Below are positions 1 to 5,221 of a stretch of 5,221 nucleotides of DNA, piece after piece. The position numbers and the translations under genes are program-made. Within the stretch, counting starts at the first letter, position 1, and each line of letters opens with the position of its first letter. The stretch spans positions 13,588 to 18,808 of the forward strand of contig DUES01000178.1 in NCBI GenBank assembly GCA_011192055.1, written 5' to 3'. This stretch comes from Dehalococcoidia bacterium (GTDB taxonomy: Bacteria > Chloroflexota > Dehalococcoidia > Dehalococcoidales > Fen-1064). The notes beneath the pieces were generated by a model. It was given only the letters and a program-made list of their open reading frames with translations. It searched no databases and was not told the DNA's origin.

Positions 1-600
1 CATGTACCGCGATGCTGCTCCTATAAGAACCAGCAGATCATATATTTCATCCGGCGCATTAAGACTTATCTTTTTACTATTTTTTATGTCATGAACCTCA
101 AAACTGAAACCATCATGCAGGTTTTCAGCAATGACCAGCCCGATAGTGTTGAAAGGGTCGGCAAACATCTTATACAGGGGCAAGTTCCACGCCCCGGACG
201 ATGTCTTATCCGCCATAAAAACAATGACCGGTTCTGATTTTCGTTCTTCGAACTCCATCTCGGCAATTCCGGGGCCCATTCCCCTTACGTTTCCGGAAAA
301 AGCATCGGCTAACAGGTCCTGCCCTGCACCATAGAGTCCCAGTTTTTTGGCTACTTCAGTACCTTCGATGAATGTATCCCAGGCAAGCTTATGTATCCGC
401 TCGTTATCCTCACCTTCCTGGTGTGTCATGATTAACTGGAGGTCATCACCGCACTTGGTAACACAATAATCAATCAGGAGCCCATCATTTTTAGCTACGG
501 TCAGACATTTATCAGCCGTAGCAAGAATATCCGGATGGCTCTCGGAATGTCCCACATATCCACCAATATCAGCTTTAATAACGCTCAGAGTAACGCGCAT
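1..600 (-). CDS. fbp: Fructose-1,6-bisphosphate aldolase/phosphatase, archaeal type (3' end outside window)
   Basis: This is a bifunctional gluconeogenic enzyme that condenses glyceraldehyde 3-phosphate with dihydroxyacetone phosphate and then dephosphorylates the product to fructose 6-phosphate, in the cytoplasm. The 200 visible codons begin MRVTLSVIKADIGGYVGH and contain the family blocks GDDLQLIMTH (51-60), GLYGAGQDLL (88-97), FSGNVRGMGPG (101-111), VFMADKT (127-133) and PLYKMFADPFNT (141-152). The magnesium ligands known in the Sulfolobus enzyme are present: D11, H18, D52, D53, Q94 and D131. The Schiff-base lysine and catalytic tyrosine (near residue 230) lie beyond the window edge, as does the rest of a protein usually close to 370-400 residues. 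I chose the ATG at 600 because AAAGGAG sits 7 bases upstream; an in-frame ATG at 606 is only 1 base from it. The gene follows the cobalamin adenosyltransferase by 27 bases on the same strand, so the two are probably cotranscribed. The reading frame is intact up to the edge. The family assignment is secure. Confidence 0.96.
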   Translation of the reverse strand, partial: MRVTLSVIKADIGGYVGHSESHPDILATADKCLTVAKNDGLLIDYCVTKCGDDLQLIMTHQEGEDNERIHKLAWDTFIEGTEVAKKLGLYGAGQDLLADAFSGNVRGMGPGIAEMEFEERKSEPVIVFMADKTSSGAWNLPLYKMFADPFNTIGLVIAENLHDGFSFEVHDIKNSKKISLNAPDEIYDLLVLIGAASRYM

Positions 601-607
601 CTGCATG

Positions 608-614
608 CTCCTTT
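608..614 (-). promoter_or_regulatory. Shine-Dalgarno site deciding the fbp start
   Basis: AAAGGAG on the minus strand lies 7 bases before the ATG at 600 and only 1 base before another in-frame ATG at 606. Normal spacing favours the downstream ATG, which also gives the usual family N-terminus. Confidence 0.75.
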
Positions 615-627
615 CGTTCTTGCCTGG

Positions 628-1167
628 CTAATATTCTATCCCCTTGCGGGCGACAGTTCCATTTTCATAAGGATGCTTGATATTTAGCATTTCAGTTACC
701 AGGTCAGCTGCCTTTACTATTTCCTTGTCAGCACCACGACCGGTGAGAATAAGTTCAACATTATCCGGTTTTGCCTCAATCAGACTTAATACATCATGCA
801 CATCGATAAGATTCCAGGCTGCGGCTACGTTTACTTCATCAAGCAGGACCACATTATAATCACCACTCGTTATTGACTCGCGCGCTTCTTTCAAAGCCAT
901 CGCAGCCTGCTCTCTGTCTTCCTGCATTGGTTTGTCAGGATTAACAAAGGTTTTCGTGCCGAACCGGGAGATATTTACATTCTCCAACCGGGACAGGATT
1001 TCCCACTCGCCGGATGGGTGGCCGGCTTTCAGGAAGGCAATAATACGAACCTTCAGGCCGTTGCCCAGGGCCCGTACCACTGTTCCAATAGCTGCCGATG
1101 TTTTGCCCCTGCCTTCTCCCGTGAAGACCTGAACGAGACCCTTATCGAAGGACTTTAAGGACGCCAT
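628..1167 (-). CDS. cobA: Cob(I)alamin adenosyltransferase, CobA/CobO/BtuR family
   Basis: This enzyme transfers the 5'-deoxyadenosyl group of ATP to reduced corrinoids, giving adenosylcobalamin or adenosylcobinamide in the cytoplasm. From the ATG at 1167 the protein has 179 residues, close to the family norm. The P-loop is GEGRGKTS (17-24), following the typical lead-in GLVQVFTG (10-17). Next come RALGNG (32-37), the region FLKAGHPSGEW (45-55), a Walker B-like VVLLDEVN (106-113), LTGRGADKE (141-149), ADLVTEM (154-160), KHPYENG (164-170) and the hallmark C-terminus ARKGIEY. The frame stays open to a GTG at 1224, with a stop codon just upstream, but that start has no ribosome site and adds 19 residues not expected in the family. 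Before the ATG, AGGAAAGG lies about 14 bases away, which is rather far, so the start is uncertain. The usual GNGKGKTT loop and FIKG motif carry conservative changes. No other cobalamin gene is in view, so a role in salvage is as likely as one in synthesis. Confidence 0.94.
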   Translation of the reverse strand: MASLKSFDKGLVQVFTGEGRGKTSAAIGTVVRALGNGLKVRIIAFLKAGHPSGEWEILSRLENVNISRFGTKTFVNPDKPMQEDREQAAMALKEARESITSGDYNVVLLDEVNVAAAWNLIDVHDVLSLIEAKPDNVELILTGRGADKEIVKAADLVTEMLNIKHPYENGTVARKGIEY

Positions 1168-1247
1168 ATCGGGCGGTAATGCCTTTCCTGTCGTTGGACT
1201 ATTTAGACGTACTACTGACAGCACATATATCAGTTAGAGGTAACGAA

Positions 1248-1276
1248 AGTTTAACAATTAAGCCTCTCTGTGTCAA
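1248..1276 (-). promoter_or_regulatory. Promoter for the leftward cobA-fbp unit
   Basis: On the minus strand a perfect -35 box TTGACA (1276-1271) is followed after 17 bases by TAAACT (1253-1248), a 4 of 6 match to the -10 consensus. Transcription would begin near 1241. That gives a leader of about 74 bases to the ATG at 1167, or 17 bases to the GTG at 1224. No cobalamin riboswitch can fit in so short a leader. Confidence 0.7.
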
Positions 1277-1298
1277 GGCAAACACTTAAATCTGCGTC

Positions 1299-1328
1299 TT
1301 GTCATCAGGTACTGCGTGATGATAGAAT
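1299..1328 (+). promoter_or_regulatory. Promoter for the rightward MBL-fold hydrolase gene
   Basis: TTGTCA (1299-1304, 5 of 6) and TAGAAT (1323-1328, 5 of 6) are separated by 18 bases, predicting a start of transcription near 1335. This leaves a 5' leader of about 60 bases. It also argues against the upstream in-frame start at 1316, which would lie inside the promoter. It is back-to-back with the leftward promoter; the two -35 boxes are 22 bases apart. Confidence 0.65.
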
Positions 1329-1383
1329 TCGCTTCAGTCGCAACTCTATATCAGTGTCAGTGCTGCTGCCCTGACCGACCTGG

Positions 1384-1389
1384 AAGGAG
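1384..1389 (+). promoter_or_regulatory. Shine-Dalgarno site deciding the MBL hydrolase start
   Basis: AAGGAG lies 1 base before an ATG at 1391 and 7 bases before an in-frame TTG at 1397. The spacing supports the TTG, which also yields an N-terminus of the family type (M)IIKKLEFSPFAGNCYLVG. Confidence 0.65.
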
Positions 1390-1396
1390 CATGTTT

Positions 1397-2041
1397 TTGA
1401 TTATTAAAAAGCTTGAATTCAGTCCATTTGCAGGAAATTGTTACCTGGTCGGCTCCGAAGTCACCATGGAAGGAATGATTATCGACCCTGCCACCCAGGG
1501 AGACGACATCATCATGCAGGTAAAGGAGTCCGGACTCAATATCAGGATTATCGTACTGACTCACGGGCACATGGACCATACCGGCGCCCTGGCAGATGTT
1601 AAAGAGGCTACCGGAGCTGAAGTGGCTATCCATGCCGAAGATGCTCCTTATCTCCGCAGCGACCATCCAATGATGCAGATGTTTAACCAGGCGCCCAAAG
1701 AGATGCCCGCGCCGGACCGTTTTCTCCATGACGGCGATAGTATCGATATCGGTGATCTGCATTTTACGGTACTCCACACACCCGGTCATACACCTGGCGG
1801 AATATCCATACAGGGTGAAGGTCTGGTTTTTACCGGAGACACCCTGTTTCAGTTCAGTATCGGGCGGGCCGATATTCCGGGTGCAAGCTATAAGCAGGAA
1901 CTGGAAAGCATCAGGAGCAAACTGCTGGTACTCCCTGATGAGACTACAGTTTATCCGGGACACGGTCCTGATACCAGTATTGGTATTGAGCGTAAGGTAA
2001 ATCCGTTCCTTCAGGAAGGTTCGGCCTTCTTCGAGGAGTAG
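1397..2041 (+). CDS. Metallo-beta-lactamase-fold hydrolase, glyoxalase II/YcbL-like
   Basis: This is a cytoplasmic metal-dependent hydrolase of the glyoxalase II branch, probably acting on a thioester or similar ester. No sequence feature fixes the substrate. Counting from the ATG at 1391, metal-binding motif THGHMDH gives H58, H60, D62 and H63. Then follow H133 in HTPGHTPGG, D150 in FTGDTLF and H191 in YPGHGP, which completes the two-metal ligand set. The closing blocks SIGRADIPG and IGIERKVNPFL are typical of short YcbL-like proteins. At about 214-216 residues it lacks the extra C-terminal domain with which true glyoxalase II binds glutathione thioesters. I start it at TTG 1397 because of the ribosome site 7 bases upstream; ATG 1391 is the alternative. 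An in-frame GTG at 1316 would add a cysteine-rich stretch that overlaps the promoter, and I reject it. The gene is monocistronic, with its own promoter and terminator. Confidence 0.93.
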   Translation: MIIKKLEFSPFAGNCYLVGSEVTMEGMIIDPATQGDDIIMQVKESGLNIRIIVLTHGHMDHTGALADVKEATGAEVAIHAEDAPYLRSDHPMMQMFNQAPKEMPAPDRFLHDGDSIDIGDLHFTVLHTPGHTPGGISIQGEGLVFTGDTLFQFSIGRADIPGASYKQELESIRSKLLVLPDETTVYPGHGPDTSIGIERKVNPFLQEGSAFFEE

Positions 2042-2054
2042 TAACAGGCAGTAA

Positions 2055-2092
2055 AGAAAAAGGGACTCTCTTTCCAGAGAGTCCCTTTTTCT
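2055..2092. terminator. Bidirectional intrinsic terminator between convergent genes
   Basis: A perfect 17-bp inverted repeat has arms at 2055-2071 and 2076-2092 and a 4-base TTCC loop. The GC-bearing core GGGACTCTCT is flanked by A-tracts on the left and T-tracts on the right, so either strand ends its hairpin in a T-rich run. It lies 13 bases after the hydrolase stop and 14 bases beyond the pyrophosphatase stop, and so serves both genes. Confidence 0.93.
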
Positions 2093-2106
2093 ATTTTTTC
2101 AATGAA

Positions 2107-4479
2107 TCAGCCGATCAGCTTGGTGAAGAACAGGCTGGCACTGCCGGCTACTCCGGCGAATACAATAGATACCATTGCCATCAGCTTGATAAGGATGTTA
2201 AGAGAAGGACCGGACGCATCTTTAAGCGGGTCGCCGACAGTATCACCGACAACTCCCGCCTTGTGCGCATCGGACCCTTTACCACCATGGGCACCGGCCT
2301 CAATGTATTTCTTGGCGTTGTCCCACGATCCCCCGGCATTAGCCAGCATAATGGCCAGCACGAATCCCGAGGTAAGACCACCGAAGAGAAGCCCCATAAC
2401 GGCCGCAGGACCGAGAATTATGCCGACGAGTATAGGCACGACGATTGCCAGTACTGCAGGTATTATCATCTCTTTCTGAGCAGCCGTGGTGGCTATATAG
2501 ACACAGCGCGCGTAGTCTGCCCGACCGGTGCCATCCATGAGTCCCGGTATCTCTTTCCACTGCCGGCGCACCTCTTCTACAACTGTGCTGGCATTGCGTC
2601 CGACAGCTTTATTAATCAGGGCACAAAATACAAAGGCCAGCATCGCGCCGATGAGCATACCGGCAATAACTCTCGGATTCATCAGGGTAATATCATACCA
2701 CGTAACAAAATTACCGATAGTCGCTGTCTCCAGTTCCGTGGCTGTCTTGGTAATACCAGGCATCACCTCGGCCAATCCGTTTGCACTATGCTCGGCGATA
2801 CGGATAAGGCCTGCCCGTATTTCTTCAATGTATGCGGCCACCAGGGCCAGGCCAGTGAGTGCCGCCGAACCGATGGCAAAACCTTTGCCGGTGGCGGCCG
2901 TGGTGTTCCCTATCGCGTCCAGCTTGTCGGTGCGTTCACGGACTACCGGGTCCAGACCGCTCATAGTGGCATTTCCGGACGCGTTATCAGCTATCGGACC
3001 GTAGGCGTCCGTAGCCAGTGTAATACCCAGTGTTGACAGCATACCTACCGCTGCCAGTCCAATGCCGTACAGACCCTGGATAGGTTCCTGGAACCCACCA
3101 GCCAGCCCGTAACTTAGCAGGATTCCGATTGTTATAGCAACTACCGGAATGCCGGTAGACATCTGGCCCACCGATAAACCGCTAATAATGACTGTTGCCG
3201 GTCCTGTAGCCGATTGAGCGGCAACCTCCTGGGTGGGCTTATAGTCGTATGAAGTATAGTATTCCGCCGACCTTCCAATAACAATACCTACCAGGAGTCC
3301 AACAAGGATAGCTACCCAGATTCGGATTGCCATACCCATACCGATATCGGCCTGTACACCAAGTAGGTATATTACAAGTCCTCCGGAAGCAAGGGCAATC
3401 ATAACTGCACTGGCATTAACACCAAAGCCGAGGGATTTTAGAAGAGCCGAGGTGGAAGCACCTTCTTTTGTCCTCACCAGGTATATCCCGACAATAGAAA
3501 AGATGATGCCCAGCGCCGCGATAAGCATTGGCAGGGCAATACCAAATATGCCAAACCCGGCGGCAACTCCAAGGGCTGCCGCTGCCAGGATTGAACCACA
3601 ATATGATTCGTAAAGGTCAGCACCCATACCGGCTACGTCGCCAACATTGTCGCCAACATTGTCGGCGAGTACTGCAGGATTTCTCGGGTCGTCTTCGGGG
3701 ATTCCGGCTTCCACTTTACCCACCAGGTCGGAACCGACATCTGCGGCCTTGGTGAATATCCCACCACCGACACGGGCAAAGAGTGCCTGGGTACTTGCTC
3801 CCATACCAAAGGTGAGCATTGTAACCGTAATTGTTGCCAGATTGTAGTCTGTCAGCGTAGTCATGAGAATGAACCATAAACATATATCCAGCAGACCGAA
3901 GCCAACTACTACAAATCCCATCACTGCGCCACTGCGGAACGCTACCTTCAGCGCACTATCCAGCGAGTTCCGGGCCGCATTTGTAGTCCGGGAATTTGCG
4001 TAGGTTGCTGTCTTCATTCCCAGCCAGCCACACAGGGCAGAGAAAAAACCGCCGGTTAGAAATGCGAAGGGGACCCACGGATTCATCACCGGCACTTCCA
4101 TTCCAAAGGCCAGATACGCAAGAATAGCAGCCAGTATTACGAGGAATATGGCGACGACTTTATATTGCCGTCTCAGGTAAGCGTTAGCCCCTTCCCGAAC
4201 ACCCTGGGCAATGGCTTTCATTTCTTCCGTGCCTTCGGACTCTTTCTTCATCCCGCGATAGAAGATGAAGGCAAAGACAAGGGCCAGGATAGAACCTACC
4301 GGCGCCAGGTACCAGATTCCGGGGATTGCTTCCGAATCACTGACCTCGGCAGCGGCACTACCTATCTGGGCTGCCGTACCTCCACCTGTCAATATGGAGA
4401 TGCCAAGGACAATGATGACGACCAGCAACCAGAGCATCGCCATCTTTTTACCTTTTCTACGGAACAGGGAAACTCTCAA
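2107..4479 (-). CDS. hppA: Membrane-integral ion-translocating pyrophosphatase, K+-dependent type
   Basis: This inner-membrane pump couples hydrolysis of pyrophosphate to export of H+ or Na+. From TTG 4479 the protein has 790 residues. Substrate-site blocks are IFTKAADVGSDLVGKVE (241-257), DDPRNPAVLADNVGDNVGD (263-281), DAYGPIADNA (491-500), SWDNAKKYIEAGAHGGKGS (718-736) and VGDTVGDPLKDASGPSLNI (744-762). About sixteen core hydrophobic helices are spread along it. In GNTTAATGKG (524-533), A528 and G531 occupy the positions that are Lys and Thr in K+-independent enzymes, so it should be K+-dependent. E291 in DLYESY sits where sodium-pumping members carry their gate glutamate. Residues 1-50 form an extra basic then hydrophobic, signal-like segment ahead of the usual first helix (about 55-75). 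The TTG has AAGGAGG 11 bases upstream; ATG 4443 (AAAAGG, 7 bases) is the alternative and gives 778 residues. The gene follows the translin-family gene by 3 bases. Family certain; ion specificity inferred. Confidence 0.97.
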   Translation of the reverse strand: MRVSLFRRKGKKMAMLWLLVVIIVLGISILTGGGTAAQIGSAAAEVSDSEAIPGIWYLAPVGSILALVFAFIFYRGMKKESEGTEEMKAIAQGVREGANAYLRRQYKVVAIFLVILAAILAYLAFGMEVPVMNPWVPFAFLTGGFFSALCGWLGMKTATYANSRTTNAARNSLDSALKVAFRSGAVMGFVVVGFGLLDICLWFILMTTLTDYNLATITVTMLTFGMGASTQALFARVGGGIFTKAADVGSDLVGKVEAGIPEDDPRNPAVLADNVGDNVGDVAGMGADLYESYCGSILAAAALGVAAGFGIFGIALPMLIAALGIIFSIVGIYLVRTKEGASTSALLKSLGFGVNASAVMIALASGGLVIYLLGVQADIGMGMAIRIWVAILVGLLVGIVIGRSAEYYTSYDYKPTQEVAAQSATGPATVIISGLSVGQMSTGIPVVAITIGILLSYGLAGGFQEPIQGLYGIGLAAVGMLSTLGITLATDAYGPIADNASGNATMSGLDPVVRERTDKLDAIGNTTAATGKGFAIGSAALTGLALVAAYIEEIRAGLIRIAEHSANGLAEVMPGITKTATELETATIGNFVTWYDITLMNPRVIAGMLIGAMLAFVFCALINKAVGRNASTVVEEVRRQWKEIPGLMDGTGRADYARCVYIATTAAQKEMIIPAVLAIVVPILVGIILGPAAVMGLLFGGLTSGFVLAIMLANAGGSWDNAKKYIEAGAHGGKGSDAHKAGVVGDTVGDPLKDASGPSLNILIKLMAMVSIVFAGVAGSASLFFTKLIG
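4451..4456 (-). promoter_or_regulatory. Alternative ribosome binding site within the hppA 5' end
   Basis: AAAAGG on the minus strand lies 7 bases before the in-frame ATG at 4443 (residue 13 of the longer form). It is weaker in sequence than the upstream AAGGAGG but better spaced, so a shorter product lacking the basic N-terminus is possible. Confidence 0.4.
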
Positions 4480-4482
4480 TCT

Positions 4483-5130
4483 CTATTCTTCCTCCTTGTT
4501 TATGTGATATTTTCCCAGCCGGCTCTCAAGTTCACTCTGGCGTATCGCCAGTGTCAGGTCACTACGTGTCCTCTCCAGGACACCCCTTACCATATCAGTT
4601 GAGCGACGCAGTCCATTGGTCAGGGCATCAGGGAAGTCAATAGTAACCAGAACGTTATATATATCATCCATAGCTGTCAGAAGCTCTTCGCCACGGGAGA
4701 GGTCACCTTTTCTCATGCTATCCAGCAGATATCGTCTTAATTCTCCCACGGCATCACCCAGCCCATGCAGGTACGACACGGGGTCAACACCCAGTTCTTC
4801 GGGGTCCGGGAGTTTCTGACCTGTCACAAGAGCAAGGACAGCATTACCCTCGGTATATTCTTTCTGGGCATCCCGATAATAACCGGCACGCGCAAACTCA
4901 TTCTCATCCGTGATTGACTTTGTTACTTCGGTGAGCAATTTGCGAGCTTCTTCCAGTAATGTTTTCGCTTCATCCAGTTCCTGGCGGTGAATGGCACGAA
5001 TAGCTTTACTGCAATACCTTATAGTGTCACGGCAACGGGGAAGCACTTCCTCCCGGGCTGCATCTCTGTGAGACAGAGTGTTCCTTATTCTTTCCGCTAT
5101 AGCATCAAGGTTATGCGTTAGTTTACCCAA
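4483..5130 (-). CDS. Translin/Trax family protein, candidate RNase
   Basis: The protein is entirely alpha-helical in character and matches the archaeal-type translin family, relatives of the Trax subunit of the eukaryotic C3PO RNA nuclease. Such proteins form ring- or barrel-shaped oligomers in the cytoplasm and bind or cut RNA. Counting from the outermost TTG (5142), EYTE supplies E95 and E98, and DAVGE supplies D130 and E134. These match the two pairs of catalytic carboxylates of Trax (E-x-x-E and D-x-x-x-E). Other family blocks are AGYYRDAQKEY (86-96), YLHGLGDAVGELRRYLLD (124-141), MRKGDL (143-148) and TIDFPDALTNGLRRSTD (167-183). The start is TTG at 5130, with GGAG 6 bases upstream (215 residues); TTG 5142 has no ribosome site and would give 219. 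It ends 3 bases before the pyrophosphatase TTG, pointing to one operon. Archaeal homologues are sometimes labelled haloacid dehalogenase, but no dehalogenase motif is present. The function in this organism is unknown. Confidence 0.85.
   Translation of the reverse strand: MGKLTHNLDAIAERIRNTLSHRDAAREEVLPRCRDTIRYCSKAIRAIHRQELDEAKTLLEEARKLLTEVTKSITDENEFARAGYYRDAQKEYTEGNAVLALVTGQKLPDPEELGVDPVSYLHGLGDAVGELRRYLLDSMRKGDLSRGEELLTAMDDIYNVLVTIDFPDALTNGLRRSTDMVRGVLERTRSDLTLAIRQSELESRLGKYHINKEEE
4491..4497 (-). promoter_or_regulatory. Strong Shine-Dalgarno site for hppA inside the end of the translin-family gene
   Basis: AAGGAGG on the minus strand is embedded in the last codons of the upstream gene, just before its TAG at 4485-4483. 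It lies 11 bases before TTG 4479. The arrangement suggests translational coupling of the two genes, because ribosomes finishing the first would uncover or re-use the site. Confidence 0.6.
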
Positions 5131-5136
5131 AATCTG

Positions 5137-5140
5137 CTCC
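5137..5140 (-). promoter_or_regulatory. Shine-Dalgarno site favouring the inner TTG start of the translin-family gene
   Basis: GGAG on the minus strand lies 6 bases before TTG 5130, whereas the outer in-frame TTG at 5142 overlaps this stretch and has no purine-rich site upstream. An in-frame TAG four codons before 5142 excludes any longer form. The evidence is modest because the motif is only four bases. Confidence 0.45.
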
Positions 5141-5221
5141 AATTTTGTCTGCTATTAGACGAACGGTTTTTAGTTGCAAGTGAAACACCAGTATCAACAC
5201 CGCTACAGCCCATTACATTCT

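Noticed and set aside
1168..1240. Cobalamin riboswitch ahead of the adenosyltransferase gene
   Set aside because: The predicted leader is at most about 75 bases and shows no B12-box-like element, whereas a cobalamin riboswitch needs roughly 200 bases.
1316..1390. N-terminal extension of the hydrolase with a cysteine cluster (GTG start at 1316)
   Set aside because: It overlaps the predicted -10 box at 1323-1328, has no ribosome site, and does not resemble the start of family members. The cysteines are probably leader sequence read by chance.
1346..1963. Open frame of 205 codons on the - strand opposite the MBL-fold hydrolase
   Set aside because: The + strand frame carries every metal ligand of the family. 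The antisense product has no family features and crosses the divergent promoter region.
2263..3036. Long open frame of about 257 codons on the + strand, antisense to the pyrophosphatase gene, and a second one at 2528-3004
   Set aside because: The opposite strand encodes a full-length, highly conserved pyrophosphatase. The antisense translations have no recognisable domain and no clear ribosome site.
3637..3664. Tandem 12-base direct repeat, gtcgccaacatt twice plus a partial copy
   Set aside because: It encodes the conserved DNVGDNVGD active-site motif of the pyrophosphatase, so the repetition reflects protein constraint and not a mobile or regulatory repeat.
5118..5213. Small - strand open frame (31 codons, ATG at 5213) overlapping the start of the translin-family gene, possibly the tail of a gene entering from the right
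   Set aside because: It is too short to recognise, it overlaps the better-supported gene, and the window ends before any upstream context can be seen.
5143..5221. Possible promoter for the right-hand operon on the - strand: TTGATA followed after 17 bases by ACTAAA, or TTGCAA followed after 16 bases by TAATAG
   Set aside because: The -10 matches are only 3 of 6 in each case, so neither is better than chance.

Overview
The window looks bacterial. Its genes are preceded by Shine-Dalgarno motifs, and two TTGACA/TATAAT-type promoters can be read by eye. The gene content has an archaeal or deep-branching flavour: an archaeal-type fructose-1,6-bisphosphate aldolase/phosphatase, a translin/Trax-like protein and a membrane pyrophosphatase. 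This mix suits a strictly anaerobic, gluconeogenic, energy-limited bacterium. Chloroflexota (Dehalococcoidia-like) is my best guess, but it rests on gene content only and is weakly held. Base composition is balanced. I see no RNA gene, CRISPR array, insertion sequence or phage gene.

Layout. Positions 1-1224 carry a leftward pair: a corrinoid adenosyltransferase (cobA-like) followed 27 bases later by the aldolase/phosphatase gene, which runs off the left edge after 200 codons. A compact divergent promoter region (about 1225-1390) serves this pair leftward and a metallo-beta-lactamase-fold hydrolase rightward (about 1397-2041). The hydrolase ends at a perfect 17-bp hairpin with T-rich flanks on both strands. 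This hairpin can also stop the opposing transcript of the right-hand operon. That operon runs leftward: a translin/Trax-family protein (about 5130-4483), then three bases later a membrane-integral ion-pumping pyrophosphatase of about 790 residues (4479-2107).

Function. The pyrophosphatase would recover energy from biosynthetic pyrophosphate as an ion gradient. Its residues point to the potassium-dependent class, with sodium pumping likely. The aldolase/phosphatase drives carbon irreversibly toward fructose 6-phosphate. The adenosyltransferase makes or salvages coenzyme B12. The Trax-like protein keeps all four catalytic carboxylates and is a candidate RNase. No shared pathway links all five genes.

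Nothing here is clearly an undescribed multi-gene system. The points most worth a second look are the catalytically complete Trax-like protein tightly coupled to the pyrophosphatase, the extra signal-like N-terminal segment of the pyrophosphatase, and the repeated start-site arrangement in which a close ATG is probably bypassed for a start six bases downstream.
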